Source: Liolophura sinensis (taxonomy: Eukaryota; Mollusca; Polyplacophora; Chitonida; Chitonidae). From it: 64,000 nt of DNA. The stretch is taken from NCBI RefSeq assembly GCF_032854445.1, contig NC_088301.1:56116316-56180315 (forward strand), given 5' to 3'. The notes under the pieces were generated by a model. That model searched no databases and was not told the origin of the DNA. It saw nothing but the letters and a program-made list of their open reading frames with translations. Both the position numbers and the translations under genes were made by a program. Shown one piece after another: positions 36,115 through 49,611 of this stretch (the stretch's first letter is position 1; the number at the start of each line of letters is the position of its first letter).

Positions 36115-36538
36115 TCAAGAATAAAGACATGACATGAGAATAAACTGGGGAAATGGGGTTTTCCTCATTATGACAAAGCAAATAACACAAATGTAAATTC
36201 TCTGAAGACATAAAAACACAATATCACAATACCATCAAAAATACATGGACACTGTAAAAAAAAATAATGAACACTTGATCAGGCCAACATTACATATATC
36301 TGTCGGCTATAATTTCCTTTTAGAACGCAGGCTACCATTAAGAAACAATAACTAGTAAAATTCAATAGTCTAGTGCAATAGCGTACACTCCATAAAACAA
36401 ATATTATTTATCCAAATCCCAAACATATACATAAATATATACATGTATACATATATTATTTTGTGAAGACTTGTTGTTCACTATTTTGATAGTCCAGAAA
36501 TATACCTGTATGTGACCAGGTGAGATGTAATAGCTTAC

Positions 36539-36785
36539 CTGGTAGGCTGTGCCAGGTGGACCAGGGCTCACGTACAGAGGGGGACAGAGGGAAGGGGCTG
36601 CCCACATCCAGTGGGGCTGGGGGTGGGTTGTAGCCCTGGTAGTAATAGTACCAAAACAACGGCGGCCAATACCTGCCATACAGTAACGAGGGCTCCCTTC
36701 CAAAGCTAAGACTGTCCATATAACTGGACTCTGTCAGCATAGACATATTCCCAAGTTTATAGGGACACCTTTGCAAGTACTCCAT
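36539..36785 (-). CDS. VGLL4: VGLL4 candidate alternative first exon A
   Basis: A 247-bp open segment beginning ATG (MEYLQRCPYKLGN), with an in-frame TAG four codons upstream, and ending at a strong donor CTACCAG|GTAAGC. It encodes 82 residues plus one base, so it is phase 1 and joins exon 2 in frame to give a 388-aa product. The peptide is rich in aromatics and proline (GRYWPPLFWYYYYQGYNPPP). An alternative frame through the same donor is phase 0 and would not fit exon 2. Vertebrate VGLL4 is known to use several alternative N-termini, which makes this plausible. I recognise no homolog of this peptide, and an internal exon or chance frame cannot be excluded. Confidence 0.55.
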
Positions 36786-37200
36786 GCTAGTAAGCTAGAC
36801 AAACTCCTGCCATGGCTAGTACTGCACAAGTTTTAGTGGAGGCACATGTAATAGAAAATAGGTGAGAGATCTCCTCAGTCAGCCAGCCAGCGCACTGATC
36901 CCACCACTGTCGGGTGCTGTCAATGTTTGGGAAGCAACAGGCTGACAGAGAGCCAATGGTTTGTTAGGCAGTGAGACAGGCTACTGTTCAACCATCTGGC
37001 TGCTGAGTGACCCAATTGGTTGGCAAGGCAGGTCTGTAGGCCCTCAGTACTACACTGATTGGCTAATAAATGGGCTTCCAGTAGTACAGAGTGACTACAC
37101 ATTGAGCTGCTGGTGGTTGTTCATCTCTCTCTCCTGTGTACACACTACTGGGTACTGATCTATCACCAGTGGACCCCTGACCTTAAAACTCACAGACCCA
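36786..37200 (-). promoter_or_regulatory. Putative internal promoter with CCAAT boxes
   Basis: Upstream of candidate exon A the sequence is GC-richer than the surrounding intron and holds a cluster of CCAAT elements: plus-strand CCAAT at 36953-36957 and 37012-37016, minus-strand at 37015-37019 and 37058-37062. The last reads TTAGCCAATCAG, a good NF-Y-type context. The cluster lies 170-280 bp before the ATG. No clear TATA box was identified. Confidence 0.35.
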
Positions 37201-38164
37201 GAACCTGTCTATTTAAACAAGAATAGCACAGGACAAGCGGCTGTGAAATGGATTTATGAATGGGAGAAGAAGGGGCCTGAGTCTGGAGTAATAGCTGCAC
37301 AAGAATGCTTGAACTGGGCCATTTGAAGTTAAATGTTAATGACTTCCACAATGATGGGTGCAAATTTTCAAGGAGGCTTGGAAGGTTGGGTTGGTCCTGC
37401 AGGAGCATATAGGTATAAATGCAGGCAAAGAAAAGCTGTCAGTGGGACGGGCTCTGAGTGGATCAGGTGTTATGGTGGTGATACCCTCCTGTTCAGACCC
37501 CAGAGGGATTAGTCATCCAGCCTTGGGATATATACACAGACAGTCCTGTAACGGCCAGACTATACCTGTTACCTATCTAGCTCTAGCTCCCCCACACTAA
37601 CCTTGCCCTTTTCCAGCCCTTCACGACATGCCCACGTGTTCTAACACCACAATTTTACATGTCTGTAGACACTTAATAATCGTACTGCTAAAATGCACCT
37701 CATGATTTCTTTTATAAAGTATAAGAAAGTTTCACAATGATCACAAAATTTCAAACATAATGCACAATCATACCAGATATTAGGGTGAAAAACTGCGCAC
37801 AAAACTGCACTGGTATTTTGTTACTAGTTGATAAAATCTCAATCTGCAACAGAAACTCAGTCCTCAGGGCTTGTACTGCATGAGTGACCGTTGCTCCTTC
37901 ATCAAACAATCTTGAGCAAAATTGAAGGATAAAGGTGAGTTTGAAGGATAAAAGTGAGTTTGGGGTGAATAACTGGATTCACTTTAGAGGAAGAAAATTG
38001 AGAAAATTACTGAAGAACAAACACAGAATGAATAGTTATGGCTTATCATTTCGGCCATATCTTGACGAAAGAGCGAAGAAGCAGGATAACATTTATCAGA
38101 TACTGATCATGGAATAATAATACTGGTGTAGGATGTAATATGAGGAAGAGAGGTCAGGGTCAAT

Positions 38165-39440
38165 AAAATGAGGGATAAGATAATTTTAACTCAAGGAGGG
38201 CGGAGACAGGTGTGAGGTAAGATAATTCATGGAATAGGCTGGGCATAGGCGTGGGGCAAGATAATTCATGGAGGAGGCTAAGGATTGGCGTGAACCAAGA
38301 TAATTCATGGAGGAGGCTGGGGAAAGGTGTGGGGCAAGATAATTCATGGAGCAAGTGGAGATAGGTGTGGGGCAAGATACTTCATGGAGGAGACTGAGGA
38401 TAGGTGTGGGATGGAGGAAGTGGAGAAAGGTGTGGGGCAAGATACTTAATGGAGGAGACTGAGGATAGGTGTGGGATGGCGGAAGTGGAGAAAGGTGTGG
38501 GGCAAGATACTTCATGAAGGAGACTGAGAATAGGTGTGGGATGGAGGAAGTGGAGAAAGGTGTGGGGCAAGATAATTCATGGAAGAGACTGAGGATAGGT
38601 GTGGAATGGAGGAAGTGGAGAAAGGTGTGGGGCAAGATAATTCATGCAGCAAGTGGAGAAAGGTGTGGGGCAAGATACTTCATGGAGGAGGCTGGGGATA
38701 GGTGTGGGATGGAGGAAGTGGAGAAAGGTGCGAGGGAAAATAATTCATGGAAGATTAAGATAGAGGTGTGGCGCAAGATAAGTCACAGTGGAGGCTGAAG
38801 ATAGGCTTGAGATAAGATAATTCACAGAAAATGGGGATAGGTGTGGGATAAGATAATTCATGGAAGAAGAAGATAGATGTGGGGCAAGATAATTCATGGA
38901 AGATGATGATAGTTGTGGGTAAGATATTTCAAGGAGGAGAGTAAAGATAAGAGAGGAACAAGATAATTCATGGAGGAGGGTGAAGATAGGTTTGGGACAA
39001 GATCATTTATGGAGGAAGCTGAGGATAGGTGTGGGACAAGATAATTCAAAGAAAATGAGGATATGTGTGGTATAACCCATGGAGGAAGAATAGGATAGGA
39101 GTTGAATATGACAATTCATGGAGGAAGGTGAAGACAGGTGTGGGGCAAGATACATGTAAGTCATGGAGGAGTGAAAATTTTTGTGTGGACTGGATATCAT
39201 ATTTGACCTAAAAGTGTAGTTTGAGAGACAAACAAAGGTCACAAAGTGTTTCTTCTAGTGCCAAAAGTTACATTCTTTCCAATAAAATGTAATCATACTT
39301 TCCACACAAACCTAGAAAAACTTCAATAGAAAAGATTAACAGAACTCTCACAGTCAAAATTGTAGGTCCAATACAATTCTTCATTGAGACAAGTGAAAAT
39401 AGGTGTGGGATAAGATAATTCTTGGAGCAGGGCCTCCTGT
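38165..39440. repeat. Purine-rich 39/65-bp minisatellite
   Basis: Units such as AAGATAATTCATGGAGGAGG followed by CTGGGGAAAGGTGTGGGGC give a 39-bp period at the left. In the centre a composite 65-bp unit (39 plus 26 bp, marked GTGTGGGATGGAGGAAG) repeats at 38404, 38469, 38534 and 38599. Towards 39440 the units decay. The plus strand is rich in G and A. Long open frames on either strand translate to low-complexity repeats (PHTFLHFLHPTPILSL-like) and are not genes. Located in VGLL4 intron 1. Confidence 0.93.
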
Positions 39441-40944
39441 GTTCTGTTACACACATCAACATGGGTCCTTATCACAAACACACAGAACATGTGAGTGGTC
39501 AGAGAGAAGCCTCATCGCATCATTACAATGTAGGTTTGGCTGTTTTACCAGTCACTGGAAACAATTATGCTGTCATTGACAAGTCAGCCGACACTTCATC
39601 CCAGCAGGTTTGCCCCTCTCTCGGCCTGCCGGAAATTTCTCAGTTTGTTCATGTTTGTACAATTATTGTCACATGTATAACAATAAAGTTTAACATAAAC
39701 AAATTCATAGGCTCTTGCATGTATTTGGGATTGAGAATTTTTCTTCCTCCTAGCCATTTATGCCTCCTTTATTTTTTTTAGGCTGCAGAAAAAACTTCTG
39801 TTATTTAGTGTAAGCTAAGAACAGACTACCCCGACTAAGGTAGACAAGCATTTAGCATGTGTGAGCCATAGACAACTTCTCAGCAAGGGGTCTGCGTGCA
39901 TTACAGTTTAACATGGCATTGACACATCTTAACAAGCACACTGTGGTCAAACTGCCACCATTATGACACATGGCAAAATAAGCATGGTAATATGAAAATA
40001 TTTCCACACAAATGTTTACACAATATTTTCAGCCAAAATTAAGAAAAATAGTGCTGAAAATTCCTGCAGCGGAGCACAGAGAGGCTATGTGTACTCGAGA
40101 CATTTGGCATCCATATGATAGTATTCTTGTGGCAAAGTGTCAATCTCATCGCATTCCACGTGGCCCAGGGCTCAGTATACGTCAAATGAAGCACAAATAG
40201 ATAAAATAAAATCTATGTATTTTTCAGGTGATGAGGAATGTTTACTTTTTAACAAAAAGAAGTACATTATTTTGTTAAGTTTCTATAGGATTATGACTAA
40301 GGGGAAAGATTTCATCCAAAAATACTACAGTTAGATAACGCCAGGTGAAAAATTTATCTTTAACATTTTAAATTTACATAATCCCTTTGATGTTTGCTTT
40401 TTTATGTCAAAAGTTCCTTTCATCATTTTGATTTTAAATGTGTGTTTAATAATAACAATAATTTTCCTTGAACACTTTAAGGTTCCAAATGTATTCCAGA
40501 TTCACAGGAAGTCAATGAATACACAGAGGGGGTCATTAGAAGGTGGCTGCGAGATACTTTTGTAAACAATTTAGCGTACTCTGACCATAGCTCCTATTTC
40601 AAATCATTTAATTCTCTGTTTGGTATATGTAGCCTTCTACTTTTCCAGAGCAGCCTTCTGCTCAAAAGGAAAATGAAAGCCCTGCACACATGTATATGTA
40701 GGCTTTGCTTTTATTATGGAACAGCAAAAGGAAACAAGTTTTCTTTGACAGTCCATGTTAAAAATTTACAGCAAACATATTTAAATCTCACTTCTACATA
40801 GATATATGAAATTCAACATAATGTACATGTATATACGTGTACCTCCTAAACCAATGTTGTAACATCATTAAGTGCAAGTAAAATAGTGTTCAGACACAGT
40901 ATGCATTGCATGTATACAGCCTGTTAAGCCTTCAAAAAGTACAC

Positions 40945-41149
40945 TGCGGATGCTGGCAGTTCAAGCCCAGCTTATGTTGGCTTCCTCTCCGGCCGTGCGT
41001 GGGAAGGTCTTCCAACAACCTGCAGATGGTCGTGGGTTTCCCCTGGGCTCTGCCCGGTTTCCTCCCACCATAATGCTGGCCGTCGTCATATAAGTGAAAT
41101 ATTCTTGGGTACGGTGTAAAACACCAATCAAATAAATAAATAAATAAAA
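40945..41149 (+). mobile_element. RUDI-like V-SINE, 5'-truncated with TSD
   Basis: A 205-bp copy starting within the tRNA-related head (B box GCAGTTCAAGCCCAGC present, A box absent), with an intact V core and (AAAT)n tail. It is flanked by a perfect 12-bp duplication CAAAAAGTACAC (40933-40944 and 41150-41161), so it inserted in truncated form rather than being eroded later. Confidence 0.9.
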
Positions 41150-44100
41150 CAAAAAGTACACACTGATACATGAATCATATGAAGGTAAAACTATGAAATT
41201 TGTCCCTCCTTCAGCTACATGTAACACTTTGCCTACCAGCACTGAGGCATGTCTTTAAATTCATGAATGATTTAACTTAAGAGCAGTTCCATTTTAAACA
41301 CTTGAATGATTGTGTGGGAAATACTGTCTCGGCTGAGAGCAACAACTGAAGATCTCAAAAGATATGCACCTTTACTTATACATAGCAGGCCGCTGCAAGA
41401 AAAACAAGATATTATGTATTAGGATGTGTACTGCTGTATGAGCATCCTCATACTTCTAAATTGTTTCACATAAATGTTTAATATATTTACATGTAGTTGG
41501 ATATATAGAAAGTCTTGTTTTAATTTGACTGCAAACCTCAGGATACTTTCCAAAGTTACTGATAGACAACAATAGACAACACGCACTTCACAAATTTTCT
41601 GGAAATTAATCTCAGTCAGTTATGTTGGTATTAGATCTTTAAATCAGTCATCAAAAATAGATGGGCTTTTACATCAATGTTTCACTGAGCAACAAGGCAT
41701 ATATCCATGCCAAGGATCCTGTTCAATGAAATTTACAGGCAAGGCATACACATTCATGTACAGAAAATAGTGAATGCCATCATTTTATCTTTCTTGTAGA
41801 ATGTTATGTGCATTACAATCAACTTATTTTAACATCAAGAGAAAAAAAAAGGTGTGTATACATAGAATAAATAATATGCACTTGGCATGTATAAGCTATC
41901 TGATGTTACGTCCAAATAAAGCAGTGATATATGCACCTAGTCTTCCAAATGTATAACTAATACAAGTTATACTAAACACGTGTCAGGGTACTTATAAATG
42001 AAGACAATGTTCATGAACACCCTTATTTCTGCAAATATGCTTACTTCATTCATCGCACGACTGGATTATAACCTTCAAGCTTAAATCGATACATACATGA
42101 TAAATGCACAAGAAATTTTCTCTCCCTCTTTCATTCATTTGTCTGTATAGTCAAAGCTCTAAGCTTAATTCGATACGTTCCACTTCAAAGACTTAACATA
42201 AACATTTGCAGAGAATTCTATTCATGTTTTTTACAGCCCAGTACCTACAGTATATGATGCAGGCTGCGTGAGTACATTCTCTGGTGTACAGACCTGGTTA
42301 GATTTAGTCAAGCGTTAACTATGTTGGTGGTCTCTTCATTGAGCAAAACTTCCCCAAGTTCACAACCACTCACAGTTAGAACGTGTGGGCTCGAAAAACT
42401 AGAAACAAACAATACTGTTTACCATAAGCATCAACTGCATACAGAAATAAATGTGTACAAATAAAGACAATTATTGAAGACCTTATTAAAGTCTTACTGC
42501 CTATCAACTAGCACTACTGGCAGCTTGTATAATGAAAAAATATAACAAATACAGTTACATGTACATTGTTGAAAATGCCAAGGGCAGAATAATACCATAT
42601 GTTATTATCCCACAGAAAACAACAATGCACACATAATTCATCATGGAGTTGAGTATTACTGTATATGCAGTCTGATATTCAACAGTGTTAGATATAAACA
42701 TGGTGCACTTCTTGTCTTTTTGTCCCAATTATGCTTCAACCCTGATGTGACATATAAATGTACATGCATACTGATTATGCATTTTTTCTTAAAAAAATAT
42801 ATTAAAAAATGGAAATGTTTAAATATATAATGAAAATGGAAATGTTTAAATATATATAATAAAAATAATTATTACTACAAGACACATTAAAAGTACTTGC
42901 AGACTGTATTGTATTCATACAGCACCATAAACTGTAACAGTTTGATACCTTTACTTGATACATGTACATGTAGGGCTTCAATATGTAGCAATTTTAAATA
43001 CTTGTATACATTGTTGGCAAAAAATCCAACACACTTCAACACAAAGTGTTCAATTAATTTTATTTTACCATATTGTACAAGGACATACACATGTGCACAT
43101 GTATATTTGGATATAAATGGCAGATAAAATTTTATCAGGTAATAAAAACTGTCAGAAGAAAAACGGGTTATTATATTACCCTTAAGATGGTTGCATATCA
43201 GCTGAGTAGAGTGAACATCACCTAGTGTTACATTCCCAATATCCTTTAAGTCCGCATATTTTAAGTGATTTATAAAAACATTTATGCGCAGAAAACCACA
43301 AATGATTCATGAATCACTTAATCTTGCAACTTTATTAGGCTTCTAAATGAACAGTTAAAACGGTTGGTGCAGAAAATAGGAAATTAAAGATCTTTAATCT
43401 TTTTCTATGTGTCAAAGCAGTTACATACATGTATCTCTATTGTTAATTCCCAAATCTAACCCTATAGAGGAAGTCCTTTGAAGTCGAGTCATAATCTTCC
43501 TTATATATGTATTTACATGGCTGCTCTTGATCACAGAACACATGTATGTTGATTTATTTCACTAAATCTTCCAGGCTCAATAGGCCTGCATGACTATTTC
43601 AGAATTCAGATGCACTAAAATGTCAGTTTGTAAATAACACACAGACAACTCCATTTTTTTTTTTTTTTCAAAGCCAAAACTATGCTGACAATTTCCAGAG
43701 CATTGAATCACCTCTTTACTTAGCAGGACATAACCGCAATTCTCATCTTTTCTCAGGTTCCTTAAAAAACATATCTGCCACAAACCTGAATGAGAAGGAA
43801 TTAGTGCAGCTTTCGCCCCATTCACATTTCTGCTGTGTCAAGACTCCCTCTGACCTGCCTGGGTCGAGCCATCCAAACAACAGGCTATTGTGGCTAAAAT
43901 TATTTAACACATTGATGAGTCTAATTTATTTGTCTTTGTCAATGTTTGTCTTCGTGAGATTGTACACAATGGACAGGTTATCCCTTTTCACATCCCTCGC
44001 AAATTAGTTAGCTTACATTTCCTGGGCCACTGACAAATCCAGGGGAGTCAATAATACTTCTAAACAAATATATGTGTACATCCAACATGTAGAAACAATT

Positions 44101-47100
44101 CTCTGCCAACACTGCACATTTTTGATCTTTTAATTTAATTCTTTCTTACTTTTTTTTCCCAAATCTTTTTACTCCCTGTTTGGCTAGGTTGTGGTAAAGA
44201 GAGGATAAGGTTATAATTTAGGGGTGTTTCACAGGTCAGTGAACGGTCCACAGGTGAGTGTTAGGTTGATTCACCCAACTTATCGAATATCCATATACAT
44301 GTACTATTTTATATATCTAAAACATTTTGAACCACGTTGTTATGGAGGAATAACCCAATGCAAGAAATTATTTTTGTAATATTACATATAAAGCATCCAG
44401 ACATTCTTCATAAAACTTGAAGAGTTCTTCCCCTGGATAAATCTACTAAGTAAAATTTCCAGAAGAGTATTCTCCCCTGCCTTAAAGACAAACATATGTA
44501 GGGAATAGTAGAATGCCACATACATTATATCTATATGTACTCATAAACTACAGTGCATTTTAATATAAACAGTTATTACAGAACACAAAACTGGCTGCCC
44601 ACAGATAAATGAAAAATTCTTGAGCATGATGTTAAACATCAATCAAGTAAATAACTAAATATACACCCAACATGATTTAGTCATCTATCACTTGAGATTC
44701 TTTTCGTTGTGTGTCAGCAGCCATTTTGGTTATTCTTAACACCAGTAATAATCAACATCATCTTAAAATTTAATAATTCACTTAATTTTGGCATTTTATT
44801 TGTGAATAGAATTAAAAAATCTTTAATTAACAAATACTGTGGCATTTTTATTTTAAACATGCACTCTCTCAATATTAGGCAACTTTAAATAGACATTTGA
44901 CTTCAAAACATCTCTTAATCAATTCACACCTGTAAAGGATTCGAGTTTAGAGGATAAAATCAACACCTGGGATCATTTGTTCAAACCACTATTAAAGAAA
45001 AAGACCACCTTTACACAAAGTACAGATCATCTGAAAGTCTATTTAATGAAATAATTATATTTTTGTTAGGATTATTTAACAAAAAAAAATTGAATAGATG
45101 CAAAAATACTGAGTCTCTATGGTACCCCTTTGGTACAGCATCTGTGATGTCAGAGTTTCTTTCTGCTAAACAGACTCTGTTATATTCCCACATCAAATAC
45201 AGATATACACACAGATGTAGAACTACATGTACATAATGAATGTGAAAATATAATCTATCACAGGATGTTTAGCAGTCATAGTTTACTTCGGCTTGTACAA
45301 TTTAGTCCAAGGAGAGGTCTGCAGAGCCTCAATATTTATTTACATCTTCTTTCACAATTAAAAAAAAAAAGTGAAACAATCATGATCAAAGTGGTCTGTT
45401 CTTTTAAAAGCAAATCTTGAGGTCCATTAATAGGATGTTAGGTTTTCATCATTTTGTTGGGGTTTTTTTGGGTAGATCATCGACATGTGACTGAAAAATT
45501 GTTAAATACAATGTTAAACCCCAAGCACCCACTCACTCTTTTTTGGTAGGTTATAATTGGAAAAGTAGTCAGCTGCCTTGTAGAGTAGTAATTAAATTTA
45601 ATTAGAATTTAATTATATGAGCTTTGATCAAAGTAATTGGCTACCAGGCTCCAGGTAGCTGGTAACCGCTAACCATCACTTAATAATGTCCAACTCCTTC
45701 CAGCCTCACTTCCATGAAAGAATTAAAGTTAACTTTTAATAAACTTCTGAATAACTAAAAACAGATTAGTGCTACACTGTATAATATTAACCATGCCACG
45801 ACAATACGACAGATTCGTGCATTAGTAAGCCGAGCTGAACATGATCATACATATCTCAAAAAGGCTTGTCCTCTAGAAAGTCTCCAGTGTGTTCTTATCA
45901 CACAACTACACTCTTATGTGGCGTCTTCAGGGTAAGAGGCCATTTCCTCCAGGGAAGTAAGTACAGGACACATTTCAGGGCAACACTCCCATGTACACAT
46001 CCATGTATCCATGGTTGCCACATAGCCACATATAGCTACATTCTGAGACACATATGTACAGCTACCAACCAATGACAGCACAGATAAATACCATAAAACA
46101 TGCCCATCACTACCAGAAAGTCCGTACAATCTATTTATTTACTCATGAGATACATGACATTTAGAGTCAGTCAAAAAGATTCCATGATACATCTACATGT
46201 TTCTCTTTGTATCAGAGACAAAAATACCATGCATTTATTGATGCTTTTGCATTCTGCAATATACAAGTTTAATGTTATGATGAAACAGTTTAAAAGTTTA
46301 GTTTTTTCTGGTTGTCACGTTTGAGAATGATTTGAATTTGGACAAACATTAAGAAAATGTAGAAGGGTGGGTGTAGAAAAAAAGTTTCACATCCTCTTCT
46401 TTGGCCACTTTATCCATACATTTCAAACTAAGAATAAAAAATATGCCTTCTTCATCTGTGAATAAACGACAGATGAACTAATGGAACTAGATGAAGTCAT
46501 ATGTGGCATGGATTCTATCCTATTTTTGTCTTGATGGTAAGAATGGTCACACGGTTAATTTCCTGGCATAACATATCAGCTGCCATAGAGTGACCGACAT
46601 ACAGCCACACAATCATGTATGATTGACTATTCAATGTCTGCTACCACCGATTAAGCATATGTAGGATCAAGGGCCATCAAAGCTCAAAATTTCAAGAATT
46701 TCGTTATTTTCACAATAAAATTACTGAAGTAAAGCCATCCATTAAAAAATATTTGTTTCACATAACCCTACACAATTTGAAAAAACGAGTAGATCAGCTG
46801 GTATTTTTTTAATTTCTCAACACATTTTCACATATAAAGGCAACTAGGACTGGAAATGAAGAAACAAAACATTTTCTGTAAAAAGATTAACAAAAACATC
46901 TGAGGAGGGTCCTTTTTAGTGGTCTGGGGGTGTTATGTGAAACAAACATTTTTTAAAGACAGCCTATTAGGTCTTTCAAAAATTATCTTGTTTTGTGTAA
47001 AGGTACATGATGTTGTTTTTTTTCAAGTTGAAAGGTTGCTCAGATATTAATCAATACAGTAATATTTTCTTATTTTTAGAGCAAAAAGTTTTGATTTGAT

Positions 47101-47213
47101 GCCTAACAGAAGAATTTCTTCACTTAAAAATGAAGTGACTGGTCGTGGTCATAGGGAGACGCATTGACCCGAGTATCCCACCAGCCTTTGCTACATGTAG
47201 TTGTTGAATCTCT

Positions 47214-47545
47214 CATAAGTGATGTGTAGATGGACACTGTTGCCACATGATCTCCATCAATCACTTCTTGCCACCAATGCCTCAAAACATTTGATTCCTC
47301 GCTTGGCGTTCAGCATGGAGGGGATAGTGCAACGACTGGTTGACCCGTATCAGTATAACGGCTCGGGTGGGGCAATTTACTTGCCTTCGGTAAGTCGTCT
47401 CAGTGAAGCAGCACTAGATAAAAGAGCGGTGGAAATTCGTCCTATAACAAGGAGGCACATTAAATACACCCTAAGGATTCTTTCGTAGTCATATGACTGA
47501 AAAATTGTTGAGTGCGACGTTAAACACCAAACACTCACTCAAAAC
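47214..47545 (+). mobile_element. SINE, second family, 3' part
   Basis: Contains GACTGGTTGACCCGTATCAG, TCTCAGTGAAGCAGCAC and the tail TATGACTGAAAAATTGTTGA followed by GTGCGACGTTAAACACC and CACTCACTC. The body aligns by eye with 19350-19632 and 53690-53940. The tail also occurs alone near 45490-45545. No tRNA head is visible here. An 89-codon open frame across it is not a gene. Confidence 0.7.
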
Positions 47546-49568
47546 ATTTGAAACTGGGAAATACACATGATTCCTTCACTGAGGCCAAAATTAAATCAAC
47601 ACCTTGTGTGTCCTAGAAATTTAACAGTCTTCTATTAAAGTGGTAGTTCTAGTATTGGCTATTAGCTGTGCCTACTGCAACATCATGCAAGGGAGGTAAA
47701 TCTGTCTGGATCTCTGTGCCAGTGTAATATATGACATGCACAATAAGAATGTAGACATACTAATTAGCATACCTGTTGTGTGTATCTACTATATGGTACC
47801 ATTGGGGTGGTTGACTGTAATTCATAACAACTACAAGATAAAATCCCTACATGAATAATAGGGAATGTCATAATAAAACCTAAGATCTAAGATACAACTT
47901 AACTACGTCACATAGGCCTTCATTTTCAAAAAAAAAAGTTATGCCATTTTTTTTTAGACTTAATATAGACGTTTTCATAATGTTTCATAATGTAGCAGAT
48001 TTGCCTTCTAAAATACTCTTACTTAAAAATTAGGAAAAATCTGAATAAATATGTGGAAGATTAAATTTACAACACAGTGCACGAGAGCAAGTAATTGTTT
48101 ATGACTCTTTGTCCTTGTAATTTTGAACCTCTACACGACAAAAGAGTGGTGGCACTGAATAATACCCTCAAAAACAAGAAAGAGGTACTTTAATTCACAA
48201 ATATACAGAGAATAGCTGAGAACATTAACTGTCCACGAAAACAAATTATTCTGGTGCTCTTCAGTACCTCTTGTGTCAACATCTGCTTACTGTGTAAACA
48301 GATACCTTAGCTCTAGAAAGTTGGACAGTGAAAATCATGCTTAGTGAATTGATGTTGACTGGTGCCTTAATGTTTTTTTCACCTTTCTCATAACAATTAC
48401 AAATCACATGGAAGCAAGCACCCCTAGTTCAAAGCAGTGGACTCTTCTAGTGACTGACAGAAAGATACCATTATCTTGAAAAAGGGTAGTATGGTCAGGA
48501 GGAAATCAATGAGGAATTACAAAAATGTGGGCCTGGATCAAGGCCAACAAAGCTGAATATGAATTGTGCAACTGTAAAGGAAAGTGCCTGAGGGTAAAAT
48601 GCTGACAACTATCTGCTATAAAATAAAAATGTGTCTGCAACACCCAGCTGTTGCTGTCATCATAGGAGCTTGGCTCTTTTAGCTGCCATGTGTCAACCAG
48701 TCCTCTTGTAATGAAGCCTCTTGGAAGAGTCAGATGCCATGCTGCAGTCCAATCTCCAGGGGCAGATTACAAACAAAGGCCCCAACCTCCTCTAGACTAC
48801 ACAGCTCAGGCCAAACACCAAACAAAGTCAAATATTTATATCATGTAAAATATGTGCTGCAGTTAATCAGAGCTGCAAAACTGCAACCCCTGAAGAAGGG
48901 ACAAAACAGAATGAACCATATATACATGTTCAAGTCAGTCGTGGGTAATTTGTGTGTGCCTCACACAGTTATGTGCTGAGGTATGTGTACATGAATTTGG
49001 TGATAGGGAGAATGAACAAAAGAATGTCATAAAAGTCAAATGCACTGTGTTACTAAGGGAGGTCTATATGAACTTAATTTAGTCTAAAATATAACAGTAG
49101 TTTTTGTCAAAATAAAAGTAATGGGATTAGGTGCATATATGTATAGTTACAGTGCTGATGTACACAAATAAAACACAGCTGAACAACAAATTTATCTGAA
49201 CTGTAATACATCATAATGAATCACACCACAATGTATTCACACATTATTGATCAGTTGGTCAACATGTATAATACATCCCAGTCAAAAAGACAATTGACTG
49301 AAATGGCTCTATACCATTGAAAACACTATCGCATACTGCTAACCACTACATGTCCAACTGTATGAAAGGCCATGTGACTACATTTATCCAATATCCTGTG
49401 AACATGCAACATATGCCTTGTCCACTACTTCCATGTGCTTCTATACTGACATTATACATATATATACAAATACAGATTAAAATATAACCTGCAAGTATAT
49501 GAGTGGTGGATTGCACAAGAGAACACTGTCCAAGCATAAGAAGGCAGCTCTATACAATATGCACTTAC

Positions 49569-49611
49569 CCTTAGTGTTGGAGTTCATGCTATTCAGGTGA
49601 ATGAGTGTCAT
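49569..49611 (-). CDS. VGLL4: VGLL4 candidate alternative first exon B
   Basis: On the minus strand an ATG at 49611, immediately after an in-frame TAG, opens MTLIHLNSMNSNTK and ends at a consensus donor ACTAAGG|GTAAGT. This leaves one base (phase 1), which fits exon 2. A second in-frame ATG at 49587 would give MNSNTK only. Products would be 320 or 312 aa. The coding part is so short that chance is a real alternative. The upstream side (49620-49900) is GC-richer than the intron background and contains CAGCCAGCCAGCC, as does the region near candidate exon A. Confidence 0.35.

Noticed and set aside
38186-38798. Long open frames on both strands, proline/histidine-rich or glycine/glutamate-rich
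   Set aside because: They are translations of the purine-rich minisatellite; periodic low-complexity sequence without stops is expected by chance.
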